Below, in pieces: positions 16,268 through 25,563 of a stretch of DNA of 64,000 bases (position 1 is its first letter; every line of letters starts with the position of its first letter). The position numbers and the translations under genes were made by a program. The notes beneath the pieces are model-generated. The model worked only from the letters and a program-made list of their open reading frames with translations, was not told where the DNA came from and did no database searches. This DNA comes from Sphaerisporangium melleum (GTDB taxonomy: Bacteria > Actinomycetota > Actinomycetes > Streptosporangiales > Streptosporangiaceae): contig NZ_BMNT01000008.1 in assembly GCF_014646695.1 (NCBI RefSeq), forward strand, positions 67,370-131,369, read 5' to 3'.

Positions 16268-17089
16268 ATGATTGACCGCCATGTCACGGCCTCGCCATTC
16301 CTGCCGGCGTGGCGCCGGAAGGAGGCGTCCGACCGGTGGATCGATCCCGCGCGGCCGACCAGCGCGCGGATCCACGACTGCCTGCTCGGTGGCAAGGACA
16401 ACTTCGCCGCCGACCGGGAGACCGCCGCCCGGATCAGGGAGGTGCTGCCGGACGCCGACCTGCTGGCGCAGGAGGGCCGCGCCTTCGCGCTGCGCGCCGC
16501 ACGGTTCTGCGCGGCAGAGGTCGGCCAGATCGTCGAACTCGGCCCCGGCATCCCGGTGCCGCCGGATCTCGACGAGGTGGCACGCACGGCCGACCCGGAG
16601 GTCACGGTGGTGGGCGTCGACATCGACCCCGTCGTGCTGGCCTACGGCCGGGCGCTGCGCCCGGGCGCCGAGTTCGTCTGGGGCGACGTCCGCGACCCGG
16701 AGCGGATCGTCCACGCCCTGCGGCCCTTCGTCGACTTCGACCGGCCGTTCGCGCTGATGGCGACGTCGCTGCTGCACTACCTCCCGGAGAACCCGCGGGC
16801 GATCCTGGGGGTCTTCCGCACGCTGATGGTCCCCGGGAGCCTGCTGGTCGTCTCGCACGGCGCCGACGATGGAACGGCGCCGGAGACGCTGCGGGCGCTG
16901 CAGGAGATCTTCGACGAGACGGCGTGCCCGGCGGTGTTCCGCACCCCCGGACAGATCTCCGCCCTGTTCGACGGGCTGGAGTTCGTCCGCCCGGGCCTGG
17001 TGGACGTACAGCAGTGGCGTCCGGACGGCGAGCCCGGCCCGCCGTCCGGCCTCCGGGTGCTCGGCGGAGTCGGGCGCGTGCCGCGCTGA
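16268..17089 (+). CDS. SAM-dependent methyltransferase, DUF574 (Methyltransf_19)
   Basis: A 273-aa Rossmann methyltransferase of the actinomycete-specific DUF574 family. Markers are SARIHDCLLGGKDNFAADRE near residue 35, the SAM loop VELGPGIPVPPDLDEVAR, the acidic second strand VVGVDIDPVVLAYGRAL and SLLHYLPENPRA. The family loop is usually GTGLPT; here it reads GPGIPV. GGAGGAAATC precedes the ATG. The family is very numerous in actinomycetes, often beside XRE or DUF397 genes, and its substrates are unknown. It is convergent with the secreted peptidase. Confidence 0.9.
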   Translation: MIDRHVTASPFLPAWRRKEASDRWIDPARPTSARIHDCLLGGKDNFAADRETAARIREVLPDADLLAQEGRAFALRAARFCAAEVGQIVELGPGIPVPPDLDEVARTADPEVTVVGVDIDPVVLAYGRALRPGAEFVWGDVRDPERIVHALRPFVDFDRPFALMATSLLHYLPENPRAILGVFRTLMVPGSLLVVSHGADDGTAPETLRALQEIFDETACPAVFRTPGQISALFDGLEFVRPGLVDVQQWRPDGEPGPPSGLRVLGGVGRVPR

Positions 17090-17179
17090 GCCGGCGGTAC
17101 GGCTCCCGCGCCGGGCGGGGTGGCGCGGGTGCCGTACCGGCCCGGGCGGAGGGGCCGGCCGGACCGGGGAAGAGACGGG

Positions 17180-17209
17180 CGGGCCCGGCGGCGCGCGCCG
17201 CCGGGCCCG
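17180..17209. terminator. 30-bp perfect palindrome between convergent genes
   Basis: Every base of this 30-bp stretch pairs with its mirror (left arm CGGGCCCGGCGGCGC), with no spacer. It lies between the ends of the convergent methyltransferase and peptidase genes and is the likely bidirectional terminator, forming a long cruciform or RNA hairpin without a T-tract. Confidence 0.6.
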
Positions 17210-17240
17210 AGGGGGCCGAGCCGTGCCCCGCTGCGGCCGA

Positions 17241-19172
17241 TCAGTACAGGCGGTTGTCCGGCACCGGGAGCTCCACCTTGCGCGGGCCGTGCCATCCGCC
17301 GCCCTTCGGCAGGTCGCGGTCGGCCAGGCCCTTGCCTGCGCCGAGCACCAGCGGGATCTCCACCTTGCTCCGCGGCAGGTCCAATGTCACGGTCGCGCCG
17401 GTCGCCGGCTCGCCGCTGTAGCTGGAGTCGGTCCCCGCGACGACCAGGGCGATGCGGTGGCCCTTCTTGAAGGTGTAGTCCTGCGGGAGGGTCTTCCACC
17501 TGATCCGCGCGGAGACGCCGGGGGTCATCGGGGAGGGACTGGTGAGCGAGTCACGGTTGCGCGCGTCGATCCAGCCGCGGGCGACGATCTCCAGCGGCCG
17601 GGTGGCCATGTTCGTGACGGTCTTCTTGTAGCAGCCGTCGTCGGCGGCCGTGCTCTCGCCGTGGCAGTCCTCCTCGGCCAGGGTCGTGATGCCCTGCCCG
17701 CGACGCCAGTCGATCCGGCTCTCCTCCCCGAAATCGACGAGGAGAGCCGTCAGGTTCGCGGTGGGCGCGTCCAGCGAGACCCGCAGGTCCGCGACCGGCG
17801 TGCCCGACAGCCGCAGGTCGAACGGCAGTTCGCCGGTCGTGAACGCCACCCGCCCCGGCTTGGCGGTGCCCACGTCGGCCACCATCGCGTCCTCGGACTG
17901 GCGGACGTCGGTGAACGAGGCGGTCGCGCCGTTCCTGGCCGGGAGCAGGCCGAGCGAACCGTCGGCGGCGGGGCGCAGAGGCACGTCCACGCTGATCGGC
18001 GCCGGCCAGTCGCGCTGGTTGATCCACTCGGCCGGGCCGACCTGCACGTCGGCGCGCGGCTCCCGCATGACGTCGTTGCGCACGCCGAGCAGCCAGTGGT
18101 CGAACCAGCGGTGCAGCGTGTCCACCCAGATCTCACGCCGTCCCTCGAAGTCGAACGGGTCCACGTGCTGGTACTTGCCGACCCAGATCTTGCGCGGCAC
18201 GCCCCGCGCCGCGAGGGCCTGCCACCAGGTGGAGAAGTGGTCGGGCTTGACGTTCAGGTCATTGACGGTGTGGACCACGAAGACGCTGGCGTGGACCTTG
18301 GAGACGTCGCCGAGCGACCCGGCGACGTAGTCGCGCTCGGCCCAGAAGGCGTTGTAGTCGCCGGTGGCGTCGTCGGCGCCGGCGTCGAGCCGCGCTCGGT
18401 TCGCCGCGCACGTGGTGAGCCCGTCGGTGTCGATCACACGCGACAGGTAGGACATGTAGTTGTAGTTGTAGATCACCCCGTTGGAGCGCTGGTACTTGTA
18501 CCAGGAGCTGATCGCCGAGATCGGGACGATGGTCTCCAGCCCTTCGACGCCGGTCGCGGCGACCGCGTTGGCCAGCGTGCCGTCGTAGGACTTGCCGATC
18601 ATGCCGGCCTTGCCGGTGCTCCAGTCGGCGGCCGCGGGCGTGCCGTCCTCGCGGAAGGCGGGGGCGCGGCCGTTCAGCCAGTCGATGACGGCCTTGCCGC
18701 CGAGCACGTCGGCCCGGCCTCCGACGTCCGGGCAGCCGTCGGACCGGGTGGTCCCGATCATGTCGACGTTCAGCACGGCGTACCCGCGGGGCACGAAATA
18801 GTTGTCGTAGAACAGCGGGAACCTGGCCGGTTCGCCGTTCTCGTCGTAGATCTTGCGCTCCGACTCGTTGCCGCGCCCGGAGTTGTCGTAGTACGGGCTC
18901 TCGTCGATGATGGCCGGCACCTTGAGACCGGGGCCCGACTCCTTGGGCCGGATGATGTCCACCCGTACGCGGTCGGGACGGCCGTCCGCGTCGCTGTCCA
19001 CCGGCGACTGGACGTAGACGTGCTCGCGGACGGCGTCGGCGTAGGAGAACACCGGCTGGGTGCGTCCTTGTTCGACGGTGATCGTGGGGGCGGCGTCCGC
19101 CTGCGCCGGGGTGACGCCCATCGCGGTCAGGGCGGCGACGGCGACGGCGAGGGTTGCTCGTATTCGTGGCAC
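17241..19172 (-). CDS. Secreted CocE/NonD (Xaa-Pro dipeptidyl-peptidase-like) hydrolase
   Basis: A 643-aa exported serine hydrolase. A Sec signal peptide covers residues 1-28 (ending TPAQADAAP). The S15/CocE alpha/beta-hydrolase domain has the nucleophile in GKSYDG (Ser195), the acid in VHTVNDLNV (Asp305) and the His in KYQHVDPF (His336). The C-terminal jelly-roll (about 380-640) is typical of X-Pro dipeptidyl-peptidases and cocaine esterases. The GTG start follows GGAGG at 5 nt. A near-palindrome TGTCGGTATATCGACA lies in the promoter region. It probably releases Xaa-Pro dipeptides or hydrolyses esters outside the cell. Confidence 0.9.
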   Translation of the reverse strand: MPRIRATLAVAVAALTAMGVTPAQADAAPTITVEQGRTQPVFSYADAVREHVYVQSPVDSDADGRPDRVRVDIIRPKESGPGLKVPAIIDESPYYDNSGRGNESERKIYDENGEPARFPLFYDNYFVPRGYAVLNVDMIGTTRSDGCPDVGGRADVLGGKAVIDWLNGRAPAFREDGTPAAADWSTGKAGMIGKSYDGTLANAVAATGVEGLETIVPISAISSWYKYQRSNGVIYNYNYMSYLSRVIDTDGLTTCAANRARLDAGADDATGDYNAFWAERDYVAGSLGDVSKVHASVFVVHTVNDLNVKPDHFSTWWQALAARGVPRKIWVGKYQHVDPFDFEGRREIWVDTLHRWFDHWLLGVRNDVMREPRADVQVGPAEWINQRDWPAPISVDVPLRPAADGSLGLLPARNGATASFTDVRQSEDAMVADVGTAKPGRVAFTTGELPFDLRLSGTPVADLRVSLDAPTANLTALLVDFGEESRIDWRRGQGITTLAEEDCHGESTAADDGCYKKTVTNMATRPLEIVARGWIDARNRDSLTSPSPMTPGVSARIRWKTLPQDYTFKKGHRIALVVAGTDSSYSGEPATGATVTLDLPRSKVEIPLVLGAGKGLADRDLPKGGGWHGPRKVELPVPDNRLY

Positions 19173-19214
19173 GAGGGCCTCCTAGAGCGGGGGATTGACC
19201 GCAATCTCCAGGAA

Positions 19215-19230
19215 TGTCGGTATATCGACA
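19215..19230. promoter_or_regulatory. Operator-like palindrome before the CocE-type gene
   Basis: TGTCGGTATATCGACA pairs at 7 of 8 positions and lies 42-58 bp upstream of the GTG start at 19172. No regulator gene is adjacent, so the binding protein is unknown. Confidence 0.4.
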
Positions 19231-19365
19231 AGATCCCTATACGGGTTCGACACCACCTTGGTCCTGCCATGTGACATGGCGCCCACGAACCGGGCCGCCG
19301 GCCGCGGCGGAGCGCGAGCGGCCGGCGTGCGGTGCGTGGGGCCCCGAGCGTGTGAGCGGGCGGCG

Positions 19366-20556
19366 TCACAGGCCGCGGAACAGGGCCTCCCAGCGGGGCA
19401 TCACGATCTCGGGAGAGTAGTCCTGGACGGCGAGCCGGGCGGCGGTGGACATGCGGCGGCGCAGGGCGGTGTCGGTGATCAGGCGGTCCAGGGCCGCGGC
19501 GAGCCCGGCCACGTCCTCGCGCCCGGCCAGCAACCCGTCCACTCCATGGGTGATCACATCGGCCGGGCCGGTCGGGCAGTCGAACGCGACCACCGGAAGG
19601 GCGTGAGCCATGGCCTCGATCATCACCATCGGCAGGCCCTCGAACCGCGAGCTGAGCGCGAAGATCGACGCCTCGGACAGCGCCTCGTCGAACCCTGTGC
19701 TGTGGCCCATCAGCGTCACGACGTCCTGCAGGCCATGTGCGCTGATCAACCCGGCCAGTTCGGCTTTCTTCGGGCCGGTGCCGTAGATGCGCAGCCGCCA
19801 GTCCGGGTGGCGCCGCGCCACCTCGGCGAACGCCGGGACGAGCAGGTCGAAGCCCTTCTGCCGCACCAGCCGCCCGGCGGCGACCACGATCGGGTTCTCC
19901 TGCCGGGAAGGCTCCCGGCCGCGTACGTCCACGGCGTTCGGGATGCGCACCACCGGCACGCCGGGCAGCAGCCGCTCGTACGCGCGCCGGTCGGTCTCGG
20001 TGAGCACGACGACGGCGTCGAAGGCGTGGTAGTGCCGTGCGATCTCCCGGCGGACCGTATCGCGGTGGGTCGCGAGGTTCATGTGCTCCTGGGCGACCTT
20101 GCGCACGCCGGGGGCGGCGCGGCGGGCGGCGATGAGGTTCAGCGCGGGGCGGGTGGTCACCAGGACACCGCCGTCCAGGGCCGCGACGTGGTCGATGACG
20201 GCCTTCTCCACCCGTTCGGTGAAATAGGAGGCGGCGAACTCGCCGAGCGGGACGATCTTCCCGCGCATCCGGCGCCAGGCCCGGCGGGGCAGCGAGTCGG
20301 CCGGCACGCCCGAGCGCTGGTCGTTCAGGGTCAGCAACTCCACCCGTGGGTCCAGCGGGAATCTCGGCTCGTCCTTGCGGCGGACGACGCTGGCGATGGA
20401 GACCTCGTGGCCCGCGGCGGCCATGGCATTGGCCTGGTTGAAGACGGTGCGAATGGTGCCGCCGACGCCGTAGGCGTGCAGGAGCAGGTACTGGATCCTC
20501 AGGCGCGCCTCCCCCGGCGTGGCAGGGCGGGCGAGCGGGGGCACGGGCGGCCTCAC
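19366..20556 (-). CDS. GT4-family glycosyltransferase
   Basis: About 396 residues with the GT-B fold. The N-terminal acceptor domain begins LRIQYLLLHAYGVGGTIRTV, and the C-terminal donor domain contains VVAAGRLVRQKGFDLLVPAF and the E-x7-E loop FALSSRFEGLPMVMIEAMAH. The start overlaps the sulfotransferase stop (GTGA at 20553-20556, with GGAG 5 nt before); a GTG at 20544 behind GAGG is equally possible. It forms an operon with the sulfotransferase, suggesting assembly and sulfation of a glycan, but donor and acceptor are unknown. Confidence 0.88.
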   Translation of the reverse strand: MRPPVPPLARPATPGEARLRIQYLLLHAYGVGGTIRTVFNQANAMAAAGHEVSIASVVRRKDEPRFPLDPRVELLTLNDQRSGVPADSLPRRAWRRMRGKIVPLGEFAASYFTERVEKAVIDHVAALDGGVLVTTRPALNLIAARRAAPGVRKVAQEHMNLATHRDTVRREIARHYHAFDAVVVLTETDRRAYERLLPGVPVVRIPNAVDVRGREPSRQENPIVVAAGRLVRQKGFDLLVPAFAEVARRHPDWRLRIYGTGPKKAELAGLISAHGLQDVVTLMGHSTGFDEALSEASIFALSSRFEGLPMVMIEAMAHALPVVAFDCPTGPADVITHGVDGLLAGREDVAGLAAALDRLITDTALRRRMSTAARLAVQDYSPEIVMPRWEALFRGL

Positions 20557-21449
20557 GCGGGCTCCGCCGAGTCCGGGAGATAGCCCCATTCGCGGCAGAT
20601 CGGAACCAGCACCTCGGGGATCTCCTCGGGCGCCGGGAGGGCGCGCCCCGGCTGGACGGCCCCGCTCTGGATCTTGTCCTTCCAGTCGCCGAGGCCCTTG
20701 CGCAGCACCTCCTGCGGCCCGTAGGTCAGCATGCCCGGCTCCCAGGGGACGTCGAGCGCGGCGCACAGACGCCGCAACTCTCCCTCGGGATCGCCGGTCA
20801 GCCGCTCATAGCGCAGGGTGGGACGCCCGGGCAGGGCCTCTCTGGCCCGCTGGACGGCCTTCATGTAGCGCAGGGCGTCCAGCGCCGCCTCCTCCGGCGT
20901 CCGTTTGCCGGGGCTCGCCTCGTGCCAGGACCGGGCGATGGACGCGGGGTGGCGCAGCAGGAAGACGAACCGCGCGTCCGGCCAGCAGGTGGCGATGCGC
21001 TGGAACGCGAAGGCGTTGGCGGGGGTCTTGTCCACCACGAATCGCTTGCCGCTGCGCACCAGTTCCCGGTGCAGTACCCGATCCCAGAGGAGGTGTTCGA
21101 GATCGGCCTGATTGTGGCCGAGCGCCTCCATCGCCTCCCGCGCGAGCGAGGTGCCGAAACCGACGGTCAGCCGCCGTACGTGCAATTCGTGGGGAGCGTG
21201 CAGCATGGAATGCGCATTGAGCGTCGCCCGCAGCAATGTCGATCCGGATCTGACCGGCGAGAGGATGAAGATCGGGGCCACCAGCAGCCGGTCCGCCGGG
21301 TCCGCAGGCGCTCTGACCAGCCGCCTGTCACCGGCGGACGCGGATGCGCCGCCGCCCGGACCAGACCCTTTCTTCGCTTTCCCGACTCTCTTGATCTGAA
21401 ATCCCGCATATTTGGTCAGCGCATGATTGACTTTGCCGTGCCATGTCAT
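20553..21449 (-). CDS. PAPS-dependent sulfotransferase
   Basis: A 298-aa sulfotransferase. The 5'-phosphosulfate loop is FILSPVRSGSTLLRATLNAH (about residues 60-79) and the 3'-phosphate-binding segment is FVFLLRHPASIARSWHEA. The ATG at 21449 (MTWHGKVNHALTK) is the only reasonable ATG; it lacks a clear Shine-Dalgarno, and a GTG at 21485 is possible. It transfers sulfate from PAPS to an unknown acceptor. The coupled downstream GT4 gene suggests a carbohydrate or glycolipid. There is no PAPS synthesis gene nearby. Confidence 0.88.
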   Translation of the reverse strand: MTWHGKVNHALTKYAGFQIKRVGKAKKGSGPGGGASASAGDRRLVRAPADPADRLLVAPIFILSPVRSGSTLLRATLNAHSMLHAPHELHVRRLTVGFGTSLAREAMEALGHNQADLEHLLWDRVLHRELVRSGKRFVVDKTPANAFAFQRIATCWPDARFVFLLRHPASIARSWHEASPGKRTPEEAALDALRYMKAVQRAREALPGRPTLRYERLTGDPEGELRRLCAALDVPWEPGMLTYGPQEVLRKGLGDWKDKIQSGAVQPGRALPAPEEIPEVLVPICREWGYLPDSAEPA

Positions 21450-21730
21450 GTCGTGGCAGGCTACCCACGCTTCCTGGCAGTTCACTGAGAGTTCACCGAC
21501 AGATATCCGTGCGTCCGTCGAAAGCCCGCAGAAATCGCGGAATCGGTGCGAATTTCGGCGACAGAACGCCCGCCCTCCCCGGTGAGCGAACACGCGTGAC
21601 GCCCTCGCGAGCAGGAGGCCGTGGGGCCGGTGCGCATACCCGGAACCGGTATCGCGGTGCGGCGCGGCCGCCCTGCCTCCGACAGGGCCCATGGAGCCCC
21701 TCTGACCTGCGCGGATAGAGTGAAGTCCGT

Positions 21731-23983
21731 ATGCCTTCGCCGCGCCTTGCCGGGACGGAGGCCGTCCAGCGCCAAGGGAGCGGGTTGACGCTCGAGAACC
21801 ACCGCCACCTCTCCGGTGTCCCGTCGCCCGGTCCGGAGCGGGACGCCGTCATCGGCGCTGCGCTCAGCCGGGCGGTGCGGCGCACCGGCGCCTACTGCGG
21901 CGCGGTCTACCTGCTCACCGAGGACGGGACGCACCTGGCGGCGACCGTGCTGTGCGGGTCGCCTCCGGCCGTCTTCGCCATGCCCGATCGCATGCCGGTG
22001 GACGGCCCCTACGCCAGTTCACTGGCCTTCCGCCTGCTGGAGCCGGTGAACTCGGGAGACCCGGAGGCCAGCCACCCCGGCGTACAGATCGTGCCGCTGA
22101 TCCCGTTCCCGTACTCGACCGTCGCCGTGCCGCTGTCCACCTCGGAGGGCCGCTACGGAACGCTCACCCTCGTCTGGGTGCCGCCGCGGCGGCGACGGCT
22201 GCCGGAGGAGGACATGCGGCGCCTGACCTGCATCGCCGGCGGCCTGGCGGGCGAGCTGGCCGGCTTCGCGGCTCGCGGCGCCCCGCTCACCGCACCCCGC
22301 GCGCCCGTGATCGTGCCGATCTACGACAGCGCCGGCCGGGAGCCGGGCTGGGGCCTGCCCGAGGTGCCCGGGTCGTACGGCACGTCGCTCATGTACCAGG
22401 TGTACAAGCTGACCCGGGCGCTCAACGAGGCCAGCAGCCTGCGGGAGATCGTCGAGGTCGCCGGGCAGCGGATGCTGGTGCCGTTCGGCGCCCGCTGCCT
22501 CACCCTGGCCACTCTCAGAGAGGGACGGCTGCGCATCGACGGGCACGCCGGCAGCCTGCCCGGGCTGAACGACGAGATACAGGACCTCCGGCTGCCCGAC
22601 TCCAGTCCCTGTACGGACGTGATCCGCACGGGTACCCCGCTGTTCCTCACCGATCCGGAGGAGCTGTCGTCCTATTCGCACGGCACGGCCCCCGGCGCGC
22701 AGGCTCTCGCCGTGCTGCCGGTCGGGTCGCGCGCCGCGCCGGTCGGCGCCTGCGTCCTCGGCTTCTCGGAGCCGCGGCGGTTCAACGCCGAGGAGCGGTC
22801 CGTCCTGGTGATGATGAGCGACCAGATCGGCCTGGCGGTGGAGCGGGCGCAGCGCGGCGAGAACGAACGGGCTCTCGCCCAGGGCCTGCAGAAGAGACTG
22901 CTTCCGCGAACCCTGGGGGAACTGCCGCAGGTGGTCACCACCGCTCGCTACCTCTGCGCGCCCACCGCCACCGGAATGGGCGGCGACTGGTACGACGCGG
23001 TCTGCCTGCCCGGTGACCGCATCGGCCTGGTGGTGGGGGACGTCGAAGGCCACGACATCGACAGCGCGGTGGTCATGGGGCAGTTGCGCAGCGCCCTGCG
23101 CGCCTACGCCGCCGAGGGGCACGACCCGGCCGGCGTGCTCGCCCGCTCCAGCGACCTGCTCGCCGACCTCGACACCGACCTGCTCGCCACCTGCTGCTTC
23201 GTGCGCATCGACCCGCAGACCGGGAGCGCCGAGGTGGCGCTCGCCGGCCATCCGGTCCCACTGGTGCGCGAGCCGGACGGCACGATCACCGTGCCCGACG
23301 TCCCGGCGAACGTGCCGCTGGGCGTGCCGATGAACGGCGCGTACCGCACGGCCGAGATCGTCCTGCGCCAGGGCGCGCTGCTCATGCTCTACACCGACGG
23401 GCTCGCCCGTCCGGCGAACGGCGACCCGGTGATGAGCGCCCACGCGCTGCTGGGGTCGGTCGAGCAGGGCGAGACGTCCCTGGAGCGCATCGCCGACCGG
23501 GTCATCGCCGTCGCCCCCGACCACGAGACGCGCCGCGACGACATCGCCGTCCTGCTGGCCCGGTACGAGGGATATCCGAGCGGCGAGCGCTGCCGTATCG
23601 ACCGCATGGCCATCCAGCGGCACGACCTGCAGGGAGTGCGGGCGGCCCGCAGGTTCGTGCGGCGCCACCTGCGCGAGTGGGGCCTGGAGGAGCTGGCCGA
23701 CGACCTGGAAGTGATGGCCTCCGAGGTGGTCACCAACGCGCTCACCCACGCCGACAGCGACGTGGAGGTCCGGCTGCGCGAATATCCCGACCGCATCCAC
23801 CTGGAGGTCAGGGACACCGACCCCAACCCGGCGGTCCCCGAGCCGATCGTCCTGTCCGAGGAGGCCAACGCCGTCGCCGAGCACGGCCGCGGCCTGATCA
23901 TCGTCAGCGGGCTGGCCGCGACGTGGGGCAACTCGCCGAGCGGCCGGGGCAAGACCGTCTGGCTCGACATCTTCACCACCTGA
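21731..23983 (+). CDS. GAF-GAF-SpoIIE phosphatase-HATPase signalling protein
   Basis: A 750-aa protein with two GAF-like sensor domains (about 30-190 and 225-385), a PP2C/SpoIIE phosphatase (about 400-610; metal motifs GMGGDWYDAVCLP, VVGDVEGHDIDSAVVMG and ETRRDDIAVL) and a C-terminal RsbW-type HATPase (about 620-748; N-box EVVTNALTHADSD, and GRGLIIVSGLA). Phosphatase and kinase modules in one chain are a common actinomycete design for controlling anti-sigma-factor antagonists. No STAS or sigma gene is adjacent. The ATG has no strong Shine-Dalgarno; TAGAGT lies 9 nt upstream. Confidence 0.93.
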   Translation: MPSPRLAGTEAVQRQGSGLTLENHRHLSGVPSPGPERDAVIGAALSRAVRRTGAYCGAVYLLTEDGTHLAATVLCGSPPAVFAMPDRMPVDGPYASSLAFRLLEPVNSGDPEASHPGVQIVPLIPFPYSTVAVPLSTSEGRYGTLTLVWVPPRRRRLPEEDMRRLTCIAGGLAGELAGFAARGAPLTAPRAPVIVPIYDSAGREPGWGLPEVPGSYGTSLMYQVYKLTRALNEASSLREIVEVAGQRMLVPFGARCLTLATLREGRLRIDGHAGSLPGLNDEIQDLRLPDSSPCTDVIRTGTPLFLTDPEELSSYSHGTAPGAQALAVLPVGSRAAPVGACVLGFSEPRRFNAEERSVLVMMSDQIGLAVERAQRGENERALAQGLQKRLLPRTLGELPQVVTTARYLCAPTATGMGGDWYDAVCLPGDRIGLVVGDVEGHDIDSAVVMGQLRSALRAYAAEGHDPAGVLARSSDLLADLDTDLLATCCFVRIDPQTGSAEVALAGHPVPLVREPDGTITVPDVPANVPLGVPMNGAYRTAEIVLRQGALLMLYTDGLARPANGDPVMSAHALLGSVEQGETSLERIADRVIAVAPDHETRRDDIAVLLARYEGYPSGERCRIDRMAIQRHDLQGVRAARRFVRRHLREWGLEELADDLEVMASEVVTNALTHADSDVEVRLREYPDRIHLEVRDTDPNPAVPEPIVLSEEANAVAEHGRGLIIVSGLAATWGNSPSGRGKTVWLDIFTT

Positions 23984-24153
23984 GCCGGCCACTTGGGCCA
24001 TGGGACATGAGAGATCGGGTCACCGCTTTTCCCTCCTCGGCGCGGTCCTCGGACGAGGCCCGGCCGAAACCGATGCCGGCCGGGGTGGTCACCTGGCGGA
24101 AGTGATCGTTTTGTGCTCGCCTGGAAGGGGCAGACGTCCGCTGGAGGTGGCCG

Positions 24154-24696
24154 GTGCCCATGGACCTTCGCCCCGACGCGGTGCTGTTCGACCGAGACGG
24201 CACGCTGGTCGAGGACGTCCCGTACAACGCCGACCCCGGTCTGGTGCGCCCGATGCCGGGGGCGCGTGCCGCGCTGGACCGGCTGCGCGAGGCGGGGCTG
24301 GCCCTCGGCGTGGTCACCAACCAGGCGGGGGTGGCCAGGGGACTGATCGGCGCGGAGGCGTTGCGCCGGGTGAACGCCCGGGTGGAGGAGCTGCTCGGCC
24401 CGTTCGGCGTCTGGGCGGTGTGCCCGCACGACGACGGCGACGGGTGCGACTGCCGCAAGCCCCGGCCCGGCCTGATCATCCGGGCGGCCGGCGCGCTCGG
24501 CGTGGCCCCCGCCGCGTGCGTGGTGGTTGGCGACATCGGCCGTGACGTGGCCGCCGCTCGCGCGGCCGGGGCGAGGGCCATCCTGGTCCCCACCCCGGTG
24601 ACGCTTCCGGAGGAGGTCGCCGCCGCACCCGAGGTCGCCCGGGACCTCGCCGACGCCGTCCGCCGCATCCTGGCGCCTGCGCCGAGCCCGCGATGA
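24154..24696 (+). CDS. gmhB: HAD-IIIA phosphatase, GmhB-like (heptose bisphosphate type)
   Basis: A 180-aa HAD phosphatase. Motif I FDRDGTLVED holds the nucleophile Asp13 and the acid Asp15. Motif II is VTNQAG. The zinc site C90, H92, C98, C100 lies in CPHDDGDGCDCRKPRPG, which is diagnostic of GmhB and histidinol-phosphatase relatives. Motif IV is VVGDIGRDVAAARAAGA. The GTG at 24154 is 6 nt after GGAGG; an ATG two codons later is an alternative. It may remove a phosphate from a heptose 1,7-bisphosphate. Two GmhA-like SIS genes occur 17 kb away in the hydrogenase cluster. Confidence 0.85.
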   Translation: MPMDLRPDAVLFDRDGTLVEDVPYNADPGLVRPMPGARAALDRLREAGLALGVVTNQAGVARGLIGAEALRRVNARVEELLGPFGVWAVCPHDDGDGCDCRKPRPGLIIRAAGALGVAPAACVVVGDIGRDVAAARAAGARAILVPTPVTLPEEVAAAPEVARDLADAVRRILAPAPSPR

Positions 24697-24764
24697 GGAC
24701 GCGTCCGCGCGGCCCGGACCTCAGGTGTGCTCCGGAACGCCGGCCGGCGGGGCGGCGAACGCCG

Positions 24765-25145
24765 TCAGTCGGCGAGGAACAGGCAGAAAGGGTGGCCGGC
24801 GGGATCGAGGTACACCCGCACGTCGTCCTGCGGCTGGAAGCCGGCGAGGGTCGCGCCCGCGGCGGCGGCGTGTGCTCCGGCGGCGTCCAGGTCGTCGACC
24901 TCGATGTCCAGGTGGATCATCATCTGCTGGTCTCCCGGCCCGGCCGGCCAGGTGGGACGGACGTAGACGGCCTCGGTCTGGAAGGACAGGCCGGGACCGC
25001 CACCGGGCGGGACGAGCTTCACCCAGTCGGGCTCGTCCTGTGTGACATCCCAGCCGAGGAGCCTGCGATAGAAGGCGGCCAGCTCGCGGGCGTCGGGCGC
25101 GCCGAGCACGATGCCCGACAACGACATGCGCGGCAGGTCCGTCAT
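24765..25145 (-). CDS. VOC-family protein
   Basis: A 126-aa VOC protein with strand 1 GIVLGAPDARELAAFYRRLLGW, a His in MMIHLDIEVDDLDAAGAHA and the closing VRVYLDPAGHPFCLFLAD. The ATG at 25145 has GAGGAGG 5 nt upstream. It is the common actinobacterial glyoxalase-like form of unknown substrate. It is divergent from the cellulase gene, with the 420-bp gap holding the cellulase operator. Confidence 0.85.
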   Translation of the reverse strand: MTDLPRMSLSGIVLGAPDARELAAFYRRLLGWDVTQDEPDWVKLVPPGGGPGLSFQTEAVYVRPTWPAGPGDQQMMIHLDIEVDDLDAAGAHAAAAGATLAGFQPQDDVRVYLDPAGHPFCLFLAD

Positions 25146-25466
25146 CCCGGCCTCCTCGGGGGCGTGATCACTGGCGACCCTACCGCTTCGGCCGGCCACC
25201 TACGGCGGCCCGAGCGCGTGGCGGCGATCGGTACGGGCGCGGCGGTCGCCGGTGGGACGGCCGTGGGCGGATGACCATGGGAAAGATCCGGCGATGACCC
25301 CCGATCTAGATGAATGTTTCATCGACCTCCGTGTTCCACGGCCGGAGCGAGGTGCGGGTTTGCCGAGGTCATTGTGCGTATGTACGCGGAGGTCGATGGC
25401 ACAGGCTGGCGTGCCGGGGGAGGCGTCGCGCAATGTGCTGTACATCCTGTCGAAACACTCAGACGA

Positions 25467-25480
25467 TGGGAGCGCTCCCA
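25467..25480. promoter_or_regulatory. CelR/CebR operator before the GH6 cellulase
   Basis: TGGGAGCGCTCCCA is a perfect 14-bp palindrome and identical to the cellobiose-responsive LacI-type operator described for Thermobifida CelR and Streptomyces CebR. It lies 83 bp before the cellulase ATG. A further hairpin (GCCGCCT/AGGCGGC, 25509-25527) sits in the likely leader. The celR-like gene itself is not in the window. Confidence 0.93.
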
Positions 25481-25563
25481 CCGCCGACGTCGTGCTGGGT
25501 GCTGCTTGGCCGCCTCAAGAAGGCGGCGACCCCATCAGTTTCATGAGGGAGAAGAAACAGACA

